Notes: generated by a model not told the origin, from the letters alone. 64,000 nt of DNA from Maritimibacter alkaliphilus (GCF_019801605.1 NZ_JAHVIT010000005.1:1-64000), one strand, 5' to 3'; positions 35,081-44,759 are shown, counted from the first letter of the stretch. Made by a program: numbers and translations.

Positions 35081-37557
35081 GCGTCTCCTCCCCGCTGCCC
35101 CATGACAGCGCGAAGCTCCATGTCACCGGGGCGGCGCGTTATATCGACGACATCCCGCTGCCCGCCAACGCGCTGCACCTGGCCTTCGGGCTGAGCACGG
35201 TGGCGGCGGGCAAGCTCGTCTCCCTCGACCTCGACGCGGTGCGCGCCTCGGAGGGCGTCGTGGCGGTGCTGACCGCCGAGGACCTGCCCTTTGCCAACGA
35301 TGTCTCGCCCTCGGCCCATGACGAGCCGCTGCTGGCCACCGGTGAGGTGCATTACCTCGGCCAGCCGGTCTTTGTCGTGGCGGCCACCAGCCACCTCGCC
35401 GCGCGCCGCGCCGCGCGCAAGGCGGCGATGGTCTTTGCCGAGGAGACGCCGGTGCTCTCCATCGAGGATGCGCTGGATTTCGACAGCCGGTTCGAGGAGG
35501 GCCCGCGGGTCTACGAGAAGGGCGATGCCCGCGCCGCGCTGGAGGCCGCGCCCCTGACGCTGGCAGGCCGGATCGAGATGGGCGGGCAAGAGCATTTCTA
35601 CCTCGAGGGACAGGCCGCGCTGGTGCTGCCCATGGAGGATGGCGGGGTGCAGGTCATGTCTTCGACCCAGCATCCAACCGAGATCCAGCACAAGGTGGCC
35701 GAGGCCATCGGCCAGCCGATGCACGCCGTCCGGGTCGAGACCCGGCGCATGGGCGGCGGCTTTGGCGGCAAGGAGAGCCAGGGCAACGCGCTGGCCTGCG
35801 CCTGCGCCGTGGTGGCCCTGAAGACCGGGCGGCCCTGCAAGATGCGCTATGACCGCGACGACGACATGGTCGTCACAGGCAAGCGGCATGATTTCCGCAT
35901 CGATTACGAGGTGGGCTACGACGAGACCGGTCGCGTTCGGGCCGTGGATTTCCGGCAGTACACCCGCTGCGGCTGGTCCATGGACCTCTCGCTGCCGGTC
36001 GCGGACCGGGCGATGCTGCACGCCGACAACGCCTACCTGCTGGAGCACTGCCGGATCGAAAGCCACCGGCTGAAGACCAACATGCAGAGCGCGACCGCCT
36101 TCCGGGGCTTTGGCGGGCCGCAGGGGATGCTGGGGATCGAGCGGGTGATGGACCACGTGGCCCACGCGCTCGGGCTGGACCCGCTGGAAGTGCGGCGGGT
36201 GAATTACTATGCGGAGGCGTCCGGTGTGGATGCGGATGCGGGTGCGGCGGACATGGACGCGCCTGCGGCGGGCGGGGTTGGGGGGCTGTCCGCCCCCCCT
36301 GCCGCTGACGCGGCATTCCCCCCCGAGGATATTTCCGAACAGTGGATGGACGAAGACGCAGCCTCGCGCGGGGCCACGGATGTGGGGGCGACGGGGGCGG
36401 TGCCCGAGGCGCCTTTGGGGGCGCAGACCACGCCCTATGGGCAGGCGGTTGAGGATTTCATCCTGCACGGGCTGACCGAACGGCTGGTGGAGACCTCGGA
36501 CTATGCCGCGCGCCGGGCGGCGGTGGCGGAGTGGAACGCGGAGCAGCCGATCCTGAAGAAGGGCATCGCGCTGACGCCGGTGAAATTCGGGATTTCCTTC
36601 ACCCTGACCCACCTGAACCAGGCGGGGGCGCTGGTGCATGTCTACCAGGACGGCTCGATCCACCTGAACCATGGCGGGACCGAGATGGGACAGGGGCTGA
36701 ACCAGAAGGTGGCGCAGGTTGCCGCCAGCCGGTTCGGCGTCGGCATGGAAGCGGTGCGGATCACCGCGACCGATACCGGCAAGGTGCCCAACACCTCGGC
36801 CACGGCGGCGTCTTCCGGGTCGGACCTGAACGGGATGGCGGTGAAGGCCGCCTGCGACACGATCCGGGCGCGGATGGCGGACTGTTTGGCGGGGCTGTAT
36901 CAGGCGAGCCGGTCGGAGGTGGTCTTCGAGGGGGGGGATGTGCGGATCGGGGGCGAGGTGATCTCCTTCGCCGAGGCCGCGAAACTGTCCTACGAGAACC
37001 GGGTGAGCCTGTCGGCCACGGGCTATTACAAGACGCCGAAAGTGGCCTGGGACCGCATCCGGGGCCACGGGCGGCCGTTCTTCTACTTCGCCTATGGCGC
37101 GGCGGTTTCGGAGGTGGTGATCGACACGCTGACCGGCGAGTACCGCATCCTGCGGGCCGACCTGCTGCACGATGCGGGCAGCAGCCTGAACCCGGCGCTG
37201 GACATCGGGCAGGTCGAGGGCGGCTTCGTCCAGGGCGCGGGCTGGTTGACCACCGAGGAGCTGGTCTGGGACGGCAAGGGGCGGCTGCGGACCCATGCGC
37301 CCTCGACCTACAAGATCCCCGCCTGCGGCGACCGGCCGGAGGTGTTCAACGTGGCGCTCTGGGACGGGCGCAACCCGGAGGAGACGATCTATCGCTCCAA
37401 GGCCGTGGGCGAGCCGCCCTTCATGCTGGGCATGTCGGTGCTGATGGCGCTGTCCGATGCCGTGGCGGCCTGCGGGCCGGGCTATCCCGCGCTCGACGCG
37501 CCGGCCACGCCGGAACGGGTGCTGAAGGCCGTGATGCAGGTGCGCGATGGCGTTTGA
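35077..37557 (+). CDS. xdhB: Xanthine dehydrogenase molybdopterin subunit with a ~70-residue insertion
   Basis: The 826-residue protein holds the molybdenum-pterin site: [47 protein letters not shown], and [14 protein letters not shown] near the C-terminal half. It oxidises hypoxanthine and xanthine to urate with XdhA. Between NYYAE (residue 380) and TTPYGQ (residue 451) there are ~70 residues not expected in the family, rich in Gly, Ala, Asp and Pro and encoded in part by a REP-like element (residues 402-424). Without the insert the length would be the usual ~755. It overlaps xdhC by 11 bases. Confidence 0.95.
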   Translation: MSVSSPLPHDSAKLHVTGAARYIDDIPLPANALHLAFGLSTVAAGKLVSLDLDAVRASEGVVAVLTAEDLPFANDVSPSAHDEPLLATGEVHYLGQPVFVVAATSHLAARRAARKAAMVFAEETPVLSIEDALDFDSRFEEGPRVYEKGDARAALEAAPLTLAGRIEMGGQEHFYLEGQAALVLPMEDGGVQVMSSTQHPTEIQHKVAEAIGQPMHAVRVETRRMGGGFGGKESQGNALACACAVVALKTGRPCKMRYDRDDDMVVTGKRHDFRIDYEVGYDETGRVRAVDFRQYTRCGWSMDLSLPVADRAMLHADNAYLLEHCRIESHRLKTNMQSATAFRGFGGPQGMLGIERVMDHVAHALGLDPLEVRRVNYYAEASGVDADAGAADMDAPAAGGVGGLSAPPAADAAFPPEDISEQWMDEDAASRGATDVGATGAVPEAPLGAQTTPYGQAVEDFILHGLTERLVETSDYAARRAAVAEWNAEQPILKKGIALTPVKFGISFTLTHLNQAGALVHVYQDGSIHLNHGGTEMGQGLNQKVAQVAASRFGVGMEAVRITATDTGKVPNTSATAASSGSDLNGMAVKAACDTIRARMADCLAGLYQASRSEVVFEGGDVRIGGEVISFAEAAKLSYENRVSLSATGYYKTPKVAWDRIRGHGRPFFYFAYGAAVSEVVIDTLTGEYRILRADLLHDAGSSLNPALDIGQVEGGFVQGAGWLTTEELVWDGKGRLRTHAPSTYKIPACGDRPEVFNVALWDGRNPEETIYRSKAVGEPPFMLGMSVLMALSDAVAACGPGYPALDAPATPERVLKAVMQVRDGV
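36280..36348 (+). repeat. REP-like element, copy R3, in frame inside xdhB
   Basis: GGGGGGC and GCCCCCC (36280-36286 and 36292-36298) form the terminal hairpin, TGCCGC-TGAC-GCGGCA a second one, and GAGGATATTTCC plus GAACAGTGGATG is the conserved core. It is read as [20 protein letters not shown] and following residues. It is most like copy R6 at 59379. Confidence 0.85.
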
Positions 37558-38515
37558 TGTCGCCCAACTGAGCCGCGCCGTGGCGCGTGAGGGCCGCGCC
37601 GTGCGCGTGGTCATCGCGCAGGTGCGCGGCTCTTCCCCGCGCGAGGCGGGGGCGGCGATGGTCGTGAGCGCAGGGGCCGTCGCGGGCACCATCGGCGGCG
37701 GCGCGCTGGAGCATGAGGCGATCGCCCTCGCGCGGGCGCTGGAGGCGCCGAGGCTGGTGACCCGGGCCCTGGGGCCGGAGCTTGGCCAATGCTGCGGCGG
37801 GTCGGTCGTGCTGGCCTTCGAGCCCTATACGGCAGCGGATATGGCGGCGCTGGAGGGCGTGACGGTGGTGGCCCGTGCGGTGGGCGATGCGGGAGAGATG
37901 CCGCTGGCGCTGCGCCGGGGGCTGGCCGCGGCCCGGGCACAGGGCGCGGAGGTCGACGTGCAGCTGGACGGCGGCTGGCTGGTGGAGCCGGTTCTGGTGC
38001 CCGCCCGCGCGGTCTGGATCTGGGGCGCAGGCCACGTGGGCCGGGCCCTGGTGACAACGCTGGCGCCGCTGCCGGAGATGGCGGTGACCTGGGTCGATAC
38101 CGGGGCGGAGCGGTTCCCGGACGCGGTGCCAGAGGGCGTGAGCGTGGTGCCCGTGGCAGACCCGGTCCGGCTGGCCGCCCATGCGCCGCGGGACGCCGAA
38201 CATATCGTGCTGACCTATTCTCACGCGCTGGACCTCGCGCTTTGCGATGCGCTGCTGCGGCGGGGCTTCGGGCGCGCGGGCGTGATCGGATCGGCGACGA
38301 AATGGGCGCGGTTCCGCAACCGGCTGGCCGGGATGGGCCACGGGCCCGAGGCCGTCGCGCGGATCGCCTGCCCGATCGGGGACCCGGCGCTCGGCAAGCA
38401 TCCCCAGGCGATCGCGCTTGGGGTCGCGACGCAGATGTTGCGCGCAGGCCCGGTCGCGGTGCACCGTGGTGCGGGCCCGGACGAAGACCTGAACGAGGGG
38501 GAATTGCGCGCGTGA
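37547..38515 (+). CDS. xdhC: XdhC, molybdenum-cofactor insertion chaperone
   Basis: The 322-residue protein begins [20 protein letters not shown], with the XdhC/CoxI N-terminal domain (VIAQVRGSSPREAGAAMVV, TIGGGALEHEAI) and a C-terminal Rossmann domain (VWIWGAGHVGRAL). XdhC loads sulfurated Mo cofactor into XdhB. It overlaps xdhB by 11 bases and the following ABC ATPase gene by four (GTGA), so transcription and translation are linked. Confidence 0.93.
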   Translation: MAFDVAQLSRAVAREGRAVRVVIAQVRGSSPREAGAAMVVSAGAVAGTIGGGALEHEAIALARALEAPRLVTRALGPELGQCCGGSVVLAFEPYTAADMAALEGVTVVARAVGDAGEMPLALRRGLAAARAQGAEVDVQLDGGWLVEPVLVPARAVWIWGAGHVGRALVTTLAPLPEMAVTWVDTGAERFPDAVPEGVSVVPVADPVRLAAHAPRDAEHIVLTYSHALDLALCDALLRRGFGRAGVIGSATKWARFRNRLAGMGHGPEAVARIACPIGDPALGKHPQAIALGVATQMLRAGPVAVHRGAGPDEDLNEGELRA

Positions 38516-40029
38516 GCCAGTCACTACTGTCGATCCGGGGGCTGACCAAGGCCTATCCCGGGGTGGTTGCCAATGACGATGTCTCCTTCGAGATCGGCAA
38601 GGGCGAGGTCCATGCCCTGCTGGGCGAGAACGGCGCGGGAAAATCCACGCTGGTGAAGATGATCTATGGCCTCGTGAAGCCGGATGCGGGCGAGATGGTG
38701 CTGGACGGGCGGTCCTATGTCCCGGCCGAGCCCTCGATGGCGCGCCAGTTGGGCGTGGCCATGGTGTTCCAGCACTTCAGCCTCTTCGACGCGCTGAACG
38801 TGGCGGAGAACATCGCGCTCGGCATGGAGAACCCGCCGAGGCCGCGGGACCTGGCCGGGCGGATCAGGGAGGTGTCGGAGCTCTACGGCCTGCCGCTCGA
38901 TCCGTTCCGCACCGTGGGCGACCTGAGCGCGGGCGAACGCCAGCGGGTCGAGATCGTGCGCTGCCTGCTGCAGGATCCCAAGCTGCTGATCATGGACGAG
39001 CCGACCTCGGTGCTGACGCCGCAGGAGGTGGAGATCCTGTTCCGCACGCTGATGAAGCTGCGCGATGAGGGCACCGCGATCCTCTATATCTCGCACAAGC
39101 TGGAGGAGATCCGGGCGCTCTGCGACGGGGCGACGATCCTGCGGCTCGGCAAGAAGGTGGGCACCTGCGTACCGAAGGAGACCACCGCGCGGGCGATGGC
39201 CGAGATGATGGTGGGCAGCGAGCTGCACACGCCCTCGCGCGAGGCCAAGGCCCCGGGTGCGGTGCGGCTGGCGCTGAAGGGGCTGAGCGTGAAGAGCCCC
39301 GGTGAATTCGGCACCTCGCTGAAGGGCATCTCTCTGGAGGTGCGCGCGGGCGAGGTCCTGGGGCTGGCGGGTGTCGCGGGCAACGGGCAGGACGAATTGC
39401 TGGGCGCGCTCTCGGGCGAGATCCTCTCGGCCCCGGCGATGGTGGAGTTCGACGGCACGCCGGTGGGCGGGATGGGGCCGATGGCGCGGCGCCGGCTGGG
39501 GCTGCTGACCGGGCCGGAGGAACGGCTGGGCCATGCGGCGGCACCGGACATGAGCCTGACCGAGAACGCCCTGCTGACCGGTGCGGAGCGACGCGGACTG
39601 ATGTCGAACGGCTTCCTGAAATGGGGCAAGGCGCGGAGCTTTGCCGAGGAGGTCATCGCCCGCTTCGACGTGCGCACCCCCGGGCCGGAGGTGGCCGCAC
39701 GGGCGCTGTCAGGGGGCAACCTGCAGAAGTTCGTCATCGGCCGCGAGGTGATGCAGAACCCGCAGGTGCTGGTGGTGAACCAGCCCACCTGGGGCGTGGA
39801 TGCCGCCGCCGCGGCGACGATCCGGCAGGCGATCCTCGATCTGGCAGCCGGGGGCACGGCGGTGATCGTGATCTCGCAGGACCTCGACGAATTGATGGAG
39901 ATCTCGGACCGGTTCGCAGCGCTGAACGAGGGCCGGCTGAGCGACATCCGCCCTGCACAGGGGCTGACCGTGGACGAGATCGGGCTGATGATGGGCGGAT
40001 CGCACGGGATGGAGGTGGCGCATGTCTGA
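38512..40029 (+). CDS. ABC importer ATPase with two ATP domains (purine/nucleoside type)
   Basis: The 505-residue protein (GTG start overlapping xdhC) has two ABC domains: the first with Walker A GENGAGKSTL and DLSAGERQRVEIVRCL, the second after residue 260 with LSGGNLQKFVIGREVM in place of a normal signature, and Walker B at LIMDEPTSVLTPQEV. This tandem form is that of the BMP-type importers (NupA/RbsA-like). Its place between xdhC and two permease genes indicates purine or purine nucleoside uptake. Confidence 0.92.
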   Translation: MSQSLLSIRGLTKAYPGVVANDDVSFEIGKGEVHALLGENGAGKSTLVKMIYGLVKPDAGEMVLDGRSYVPAEPSMARQLGVAMVFQHFSLFDALNVAENIALGMENPPRPRDLAGRIREVSELYGLPLDPFRTVGDLSAGERQRVEIVRCLLQDPKLLIMDEPTSVLTPQEVEILFRTLMKLRDEGTAILYISHKLEEIRALCDGATILRLGKKVGTCVPKETTARAMAEMMVGSELHTPSREAKAPGAVRLALKGLSVKSPGEFGTSLKGISLEVRAGEVLGLAGVAGNGQDELLGALSGEILSAPAMVEFDGTPVGGMGPMARRRLGLLTGPEERLGHAAAPDMSLTENALLTGAERRGLMSNGFLKWGKARSFAEEVIARFDVRTPGPEVAARALSGGNLQKFVIGREVMQNPQVLVVNQPTWGVDAAAAATIRQAILDLAAGGTAVIVISQDLDELMEISDRFAALNEGRLSDIRPAQGLTVDEIGLMMGGSHGMEVAHV

Positions 40030-40098
40030 GAGCAGGCGGCACGATCCGGGATGCGGCCACGTCGGGCGCAAGTCCGAGCGCCCTTCCGCGAGCCATTG

Positions 40099-40146
40099 CG
40101 GGGGCCAAACCGGGGGCCATTACGGGGGCCATACTGGGGGCCCGTC
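40099..40146 (+). repeat. 12-bp tandem repeat before the permease gene
   Basis: Four units, CGGGGGCCAAAC, CGGGGGCCATTA, CGGGGGCCATAC and TGGGGGCCCGTC, lie in the 195-base gap between the ATPase and the permease genes, just before REP copy R4. Confidence 0.75.
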
Positions 40147-40159
40147 CAAGTGGTGGGGC

Positions 40160-40211
40160 GGGGGGCCGTCTGCCCCCCGGGCCCCCCGAGAGTATTTCCG
40201 GAAAGATGAAG
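40160..40211 (+). repeat. REP-like element, copy R4
   Basis: GGGGGGC-CGTCT-GCCCCCC hairpin followed by GGGCCCCCCGAGAGTATTTC and GGAAAGATGAAG. Its right end lies 13 bases before the GTG start of the first permease gene, so its purine-rich tail may provide the ribosome-binding region. Confidence 0.75.
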
Positions 40212-40224
40212 GGGGGCGCGGCGC

Positions 40225-41307
40225 GTGCTGAAGCTGGAGAAACGACGCCAGCCGTCGCAGGTCTGGGCCTACCTGGCGCCGGTGGTGGCGGTGGTGGCCA
40301 CGATGGTGGCCGGCGGGCTGCTCTTTGCCTTCCTCGGCAAGGACCCGTTGCTGGCGATCCGGACGATCTTCTGGGATCCGCTGTTCGGGGAATTCGCCTT
40401 CTACTACCGGCCGCAGATGCTGGTGAAGGGCGCGCCGCTGGTGCTGATCGCCATCGGGCTGAGCCTCGGCTTCCGGGCCGGGATCTGGAACATCGGCGCG
40501 GAGGGGCAGTACATCATGGGCGCCATCGCGGGCGCGGGGGTGGCGCTGGCCTTCTACCCGCTGGAGGCTTGGTGGCTGTTCCCGCTGATGGTGATCTGTG
40601 GTGCGCTCGGCGGGTGTCTCTGGGCGATGATCCCGGCGGCGCTGCGGGTGATCTTCGGCACCAACGAGATCCTCGTCTCCCTCATGCTGGTCTACGTGGC
40701 CGAGCAGTTCCTCGCCTCGGTCTCGTTGGGGCTGCTGAAGAACCCGGAGGGCTACGGCTTCCCGGGCTCGCGCAACCTGCAGCAGTATCCGAGCGCCCAT
40801 AACGCCGAGCTGATCGCCGGATCGGGAATGCACTGGGGCGTTGTCGCCGCGCTGATCGCGGTGATCATGGCCTATATCCTGCTGAACCGGCACCTGCTGG
40901 GCTTCCAGATCCGGCTGACCGGCGAGGCGCCCCGCGCGGCGCGCTTTGCCGGCGTGAAACCGAAGCAGCTGGTGCTGCTCTGCATGGGGCTGGCGGGGGC
41001 GCTCGCCGGCATGGCGGGCCTCTTCGAGGTCGCCGGCCCCTCCGGGCGGATCAGCATCGATTTCAACGCGGGCTACGGCTTTACCGCGATCATCGTGGCC
41101 TTCCTCGGACGGCTGCACCCGGTGGGCATCCTGCTGGCCGGGCTGCTGATGGCGCTGACCTACATCGGCGGCGAGATCGCGCAGTCGAGCATGGGGCTCT
41201 CCTCCTCGGCGATCCAGGTCTTCCAGGGGATGCTGCTCTTCTTCCTGCTGATGGTGGACGTGCTGACCAACTACCGGCTGAAACTGGCGAAGGCGGAGAC
41301 GGCATGA
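40225..41307 (+). CDS. ABC importer permease 1 (BMP-type, purine/nucleoside)
   Basis: The 360-residue protein begins with GTG at 40225 (VLKLEKRRQPSQVWAYLAPV). It is a BPD-transport 2 family permease with about eight helices; conserved pieces are IGLSLGFRAGIWNIGAEGQY and NEILVSLMLVYVAEQFL. It forms the channel with the next permease. GTG start, purine-rich leader from REP copy R4. Confidence 0.88.
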   Translation: MLKLEKRRQPSQVWAYLAPVVAVVATMVAGGLLFAFLGKDPLLAIRTIFWDPLFGEFAFYYRPQMLVKGAPLVLIAIGLSLGFRAGIWNIGAEGQYIMGAIAGAGVALAFYPLEAWWLFPLMVICGALGGCLWAMIPAALRVIFGTNEILVSLMLVYVAEQFLASVSLGLLKNPEGYGFPGSRNLQQYPSAHNAELIAGSGMHWGVVAALIAVIMAYILLNRHLLGFQIRLTGEAPRAARFAGVKPKQLVLLCMGLAGALAGMAGLFEVAGPSGRISIDFNAGYGFTAIIVAFLGRLHPVGILLAGLLMALTYIGGEIAQSSMGLSSSAIQVFQGMLLFFLLMVDVLTNYRLKLAKAETA

Positions 41308-41341
41308 GCGGTATCGACACGATCAACGGAGGCGTGGCCCC

Positions 41342-42262
41342 ATGGACCTGAGCGCGATCAATCCCGTCCTTCTCGTGGCCTCGCTGATGGTGGCGGCGAC
41401 GCCGATCCTCCTCGCGGCCATCGGGGAGCTGGTGGTGGAGAAGGCGGGCGTCCTGAACCTCGGCGTCGAGGGGATGATGATCACCGGGGCGATCTGCGGC
41501 TTTGCCGTCGCGGTCGAGACCGGATCGCCGCTGATGGGCTTCGTCGGTGCGGCGGCGGGGGGCGCGGGGCTGTCGCTGCTCTTCGTGGCACTGACGCAAT
41601 ATGCGCTCGCCAACCAGGTCGCCTCGGGGCTGTCGCTGACGCTCTTCGGGCTCGGCCTTTCGGCGCTGATCGGGCAACGCTACGTGGGGGAACGGCCGCC
41701 GCCGGCGCAGCGGCTCGACCTGCCGGTGCTGAGCGACCTGCCGGTGGTGGGGCGCATCCTCTTCAGCCACGACCTGATGGTCTATGTCGGCCTTGCCCTC
41801 GTGGTCGCGGTCTGGGCGATGCTGAAATTCACCCGCGCCGGGCTGATCCTGCGCGCCGTGGGCGAGAACCACGAGGCGGCCCATGCTCTTGGCTACAAGG
41901 TGCGGCGCATCCGCATCCTCGCGATCCTCTTCGGGGGCGCCTGCGCGGGCATGGGCGGGGCCTACATCAGCCTGCTGCGCGTGCCCCAGTGGGTCGACGG
42001 GATGACCGCCGGCACCGGCTGGATCGCCCTTGCCCTCGTGGTCTTTGCCAGCTGGAAACCGGGCCGCGTCCTGCTGGGCGCCTACCTCTTCGGCGGGGTC
42101 ACCGTGCTGCAGCTGAACCTGCAGGCGGCGGGCCTTGCCATCCCCGTGGAATATCTTTCCATGTCGCCATACCTGATCACCATCCTCGTGCTGGTCATCA
42201 TGTCGTCCCATCGCAGCGGCGCGCCTGCCTCGCTGGGTCGGACTTTCCACGCCTCTCAATGA
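41342..42262 (+). CDS. ABC importer permease 2 (BMP-type, purine/nucleoside)
   Basis: The 306-residue protein starts MDLSAINPVLLVASLMVAAT. It carries the family pieces AIGELVVEKAGVLNLGVEGM and GENHEAAHALGYKVRRIRIL. It is 34 bases after permease 1. Together with the ATPase and BMP protein it forms a complete importer. Confidence 0.9.
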   Translation: MDLSAINPVLLVASLMVAATPILLAAIGELVVEKAGVLNLGVEGMMITGAICGFAVAVETGSPLMGFVGAAAGGAGLSLLFVALTQYALANQVASGLSLTLFGLGLSALIGQRYVGERPPPAQRLDLPVLSDLPVVGRILFSHDLMVYVGLALVVAVWAMLKFTRAGLILRAVGENHEAAHALGYKVRRIRILAILFGGACAGMGGAYISLLRVPQWVDGMTAGTGWIALALVVFASWKPGRVLLGAYLFGGVTVLQLNLQAAGLAIPVEYLSMSPYLITILVLVIMSSHRSGAPASLGRTFHASQ

Positions 42263-42291
42263 GGCCCTGCAATAATAATCGGGAGATGCAG

Positions 42292-43380
42292 ATGAAGAAG
42301 AGAACGTTTCTGAAAGGGGCCGCAGCCGCCGTTGCGCTGCCGCTCGCCATGACCGGTCCGGCCTTCGCGCAGGAGAAGACCAAGGTGGGTTTCATCTACG
42401 TGGGGCCGATCAATGACGGCGGCTGGACCCAGCACCACCACGAGTCCGCCATGAAGATGGTCGAGGAGATCGGCGAGGACAAGGTCGAGATGGTCTACCA
42501 GGAATCGGTGCCCGAAGGCCCCGACGCCGAGCGCGCCATGACCCAGATGGCCCTGGGCGGCGCCGACATCATCTTCACCACCTCCTTCGGCTACATGGAC
42601 CCGACGATCAACGTCGCGGCCAAGTTCCCGGACGTGAACTTCGAGCACGCCACCGGCTACAAGACCGCCGACAACGTCTCGGCCTATTCCGCGCGCTTCT
42701 ACGAAGGCCGCGCCGTCATGGGCACCATCGCGGGCCACATGACCAAGTCGAACGTGCTGGGCTACATTGCCTCGGTCCCGATCCCCGAAGTCGTGCGCGG
42801 CATCAACTCGGCCTATATCCACGCCAAGAAGGTGAACCCCGACGTCGAGATGAAGATCATCTGGCTCTACACCTGGATGGACCCGGCGAAAGAGGCCGAC
42901 GCGGCACGCACCCTGATCGAACAGGGTGCCGACGTGATCTTCCAGCACACCGACTCCACCGCGCCGCTGGCCGCCGCGCAGAACGCGGGCAACGTGATCG
43001 GCTTCGGCCAGGCCGGCGACATGAGCGAATACGCCCCCTCGCCGCGCGTCTCGTCGATCATCGACAACTGGGCGCCCTACTACGTCTCGCGCGTGAAGGC
43101 GACGATGGACGGCACCTGGGAAAGCCACAGCGTCTGGGAAGGCATCAACACCGGCATGGTCGGCATCGGTGACATCACCGACGCTGTCCCCGCCGAGGTG
43201 AAGGCCGAGGCAGAAGCCATGCGCGACGCCATTTCCGCGGGCGAATACCATCCGTTCACCGGCCCGCTGAAGAAACAAGACGGCAGCGACTGGCTGGCCG
43301 AAGGCGAAGTGGCCGATGACGGCACGCTGGCCGGCATGAACTTCTACGTCGAAGGCCTGACGGGCGAAATCCCCCAGTAA
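42292..43380 (+). CDS. BMP-family substrate-binding protein (purine/nucleoside)
   Basis: The 362-residue precursor starts MKKRTFLKGAAAAVALPLAM with a signal peptide cut after AFAQ. The family pattern of BMP/PnrA proteins is visible: KVGFIYVGPINDGGWTQHHH near residue 30, and ADIIFTTSFGYMDPTINVA. The start at 42292 gives proper spacing to GGGAG at 42281; an in-frame ATG six bases earlier has none. It ends the xdh-transporter unit and is followed by a strong terminator. Confidence 0.9.
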   Translation: MKKRTFLKGAAAAVALPLAMTGPAFAQEKTKVGFIYVGPINDGGWTQHHHESAMKMVEEIGEDKVEMVYQESVPEGPDAERAMTQMALGGADIIFTTSFGYMDPTINVAAKFPDVNFEHATGYKTADNVSAYSARFYEGRAVMGTIAGHMTKSNVLGYIASVPIPEVVRGINSAYIHAKKVNPDVEMKIIWLYTWMDPAKEADAARTLIEQGADVIFQHTDSTAPLAAAQNAGNVIGFGQAGDMSEYAPSPRVSSIIDNWAPYYVSRVKATMDGTWESHSVWEGINTGMVGIGDITDAVPAEVKAEAEAMRDAISAGEYHPFTGPLKKQDGSDWLAEGEVADDGTLAGMNFYVEGLTGEIPQ

Positions 43381-43421
43381 CCCGACGGGCAGGCACCGCG
43401 GACGGTGCCCTGCGATCCTTC

Positions 43422-43448
43422 AGACCCGCGCTCCGGCGCGGGTCTTTT
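43422..43448 (+). terminator. Rho-independent terminator after the BMP gene
   Basis: AGACCCGCGC-TCCG-GCGCGGGTCT is a 10-bp stem followed by a T run (43445-43448), 42 bases after the BMP stop. It ends the long xdh/import operon. Confidence 0.85.
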
Positions 43449-43656
43449 CGGTTTCGGCATTGTGCTGTTTCGCCCGGCTTCGATACAGCGGCAATTGCCG
43501 TTTCGTGCGTTGAAACCGCATATTCCCGAAACAAGACTAACGCAGCGTCACACCGCAATTCCGACCCCTTGGAATCGGCCCGCGCCCAAGAGATATGCAA
43601 ATTCGGTAATACTCGTATCTCCTGATGGACTACCGCCTTTCGCAAAGCTGTGTCAT

Positions 43657-43678
43657 TTTGTCCTAATGGGAGGACAAA
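43657..43678 (+). promoter_or_regulatory. Hairpin over the ribosome-binding site of the TTG-start oxidoreductase
   Basis: TTTGTCCT and AGGACAAA pair around AATGGG; the right arm and loop contain the Shine-Dalgarno GGGAGGA (43668-43674), five bases before the TTG start. Pairing would hide the ribosome-binding site and lower translation. Confidence 0.5.
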
Positions 43679-43679
43679 T

Positions 43680-44759
43680 TTGGCAGACATCCTGATCATC
43701 GGGGGCGGTGTTGCCGGCGTGACCGCCGCAGCCCGGCTGGCCGAGGACGCTTCGGTCACCCTGCTCGAGGCAGAACCGGCACTGGGCTACCACGCCTCGG
43801 GCCGGTCGGCGGCGATCTTCATCGCGCAATACGGCAACGAGACCATCCGCGCGCTGAACCACGCCAGCCTGGCAGAGCATCGCGAAACGGACGGCGGCGT
43901 ATTGACCCGCCGCGGCCTGATGCTGGTGGGCCGCCCGCAGGAGCGCGCCGCCTTCGAGGCCGAGGCCGCCGCGAACGACATGGCCCCGATCACCGTGGCC
44001 GAGGCCCGCGCCGCCGTGCCGATCCTACATCCCGTCACCTGCGCCTACGCGGCCTGGTACGACGAGGCCTATGACATGGACACCCACCGGATCATGGAGA
44101 GCGCCCGCAAGCGCGCCCGTTCCCTCGGGGTCGAGATCGCCACCGGCGCCCGTGTCACGGCGATGCGCCGCACAGACGGCCACTGGGAGGTGGAGACCGC
44201 CGGACGCAGCTTCCGCGCCGCGACGCTGGTCAACGCCGCCGGGGCCTGGGCCGACGAGGTGGCCGCGATGGCCGGCGCACGGCCGATGGATATCCGGCCC
44301 TTCCGCCGCTCCATGGCGCGGCTGCCGGCACCGGGCGGGGCGGATACCTCCGCCTGGCCCTTCATCGATGGGGTCAACGAGAGTTGGTACGCCAAGCCCG
44401 ACACCGGCGGTCTGCTGGTCTCCCCCTCCGAGGAGGACCCCGTCGCGCCCCATGACGCCTGGGCCGACGACATGGTGCTGGCCGAGGGGCTGGCCCGCTA
44501 CGAGGAGATGGTCACCGCCCCGGTCACCCGGGTCGAGACCTCCTGGGCCGGGCTGCGCAGCTTCGCGCCCGACCGCACCCCGGTGATCGGCCGCGCGCCC
44601 GATTGCCCCGATTTCTTCTGGCTCGCCGGACAGGGAGGCTATGGCTTCCAGACGGCTCCGGCGGCCAGCCGCCTCGCGTCCGATCTTCTGATGGGACGTT
44701 CCCCCGCCCTGCCCGCCTCCGTGGTGGGCGCTCTCTCTCCTGAAAGGTTCGCGGCATGA
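43680..44759 (+). CDS. FAD-dependent oxidoreductase (DAO family), TTG start
   Basis: The 359-residue protein starts at TTG (ADILIIGGGVAGVTAAARLA), with a dinucleotide-binding GGGVAGVTAA and the late LAGQGGYGFQTAPAASRLAS typical of the glycine/D-amino acid oxidase group. A good GGGAGGA lies five bases before TTG and no ATG is in reach. Substrate unknown (an amino acid or similar). It overlaps the next gene by four bases. Confidence 0.85.
   Translation: MADILIIGGGVAGVTAAARLAEDASVTLLEAEPALGYHASGRSAAIFIAQYGNETIRALNHASLAEHRETDGGVLTRRGLMLVGRPQERAAFEAEAAANDMAPITVAEARAAVPILHPVTCAYAAWYDEAYDMDTHRIMESARKRARSLGVEIATGARVTAMRRTDGHWEVETAGRSFRAATLVNAAGAWADEVAAMAGARPMDIRPFRRSMARLPAPGGADTSAWPFIDGVNESWYAKPDTGGLLVSPSEEDPVAPHDAWADDMVLAEGLARYEEMVTAPVTRVETSWAGLRSFAPDRTPVIGRAPDCPDFFWLAGQGGYGFQTAPAASRLASDLLMGRSPALPASVVGALSPERFAA

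Noticed and set aside
40022..40231. Small plus-strand frame between the ATPase and permease genes
   Set aside because: It is made of the 12-bp tandem repeat and the REP element and reads as GGxxGGHYGG-type low complexity.
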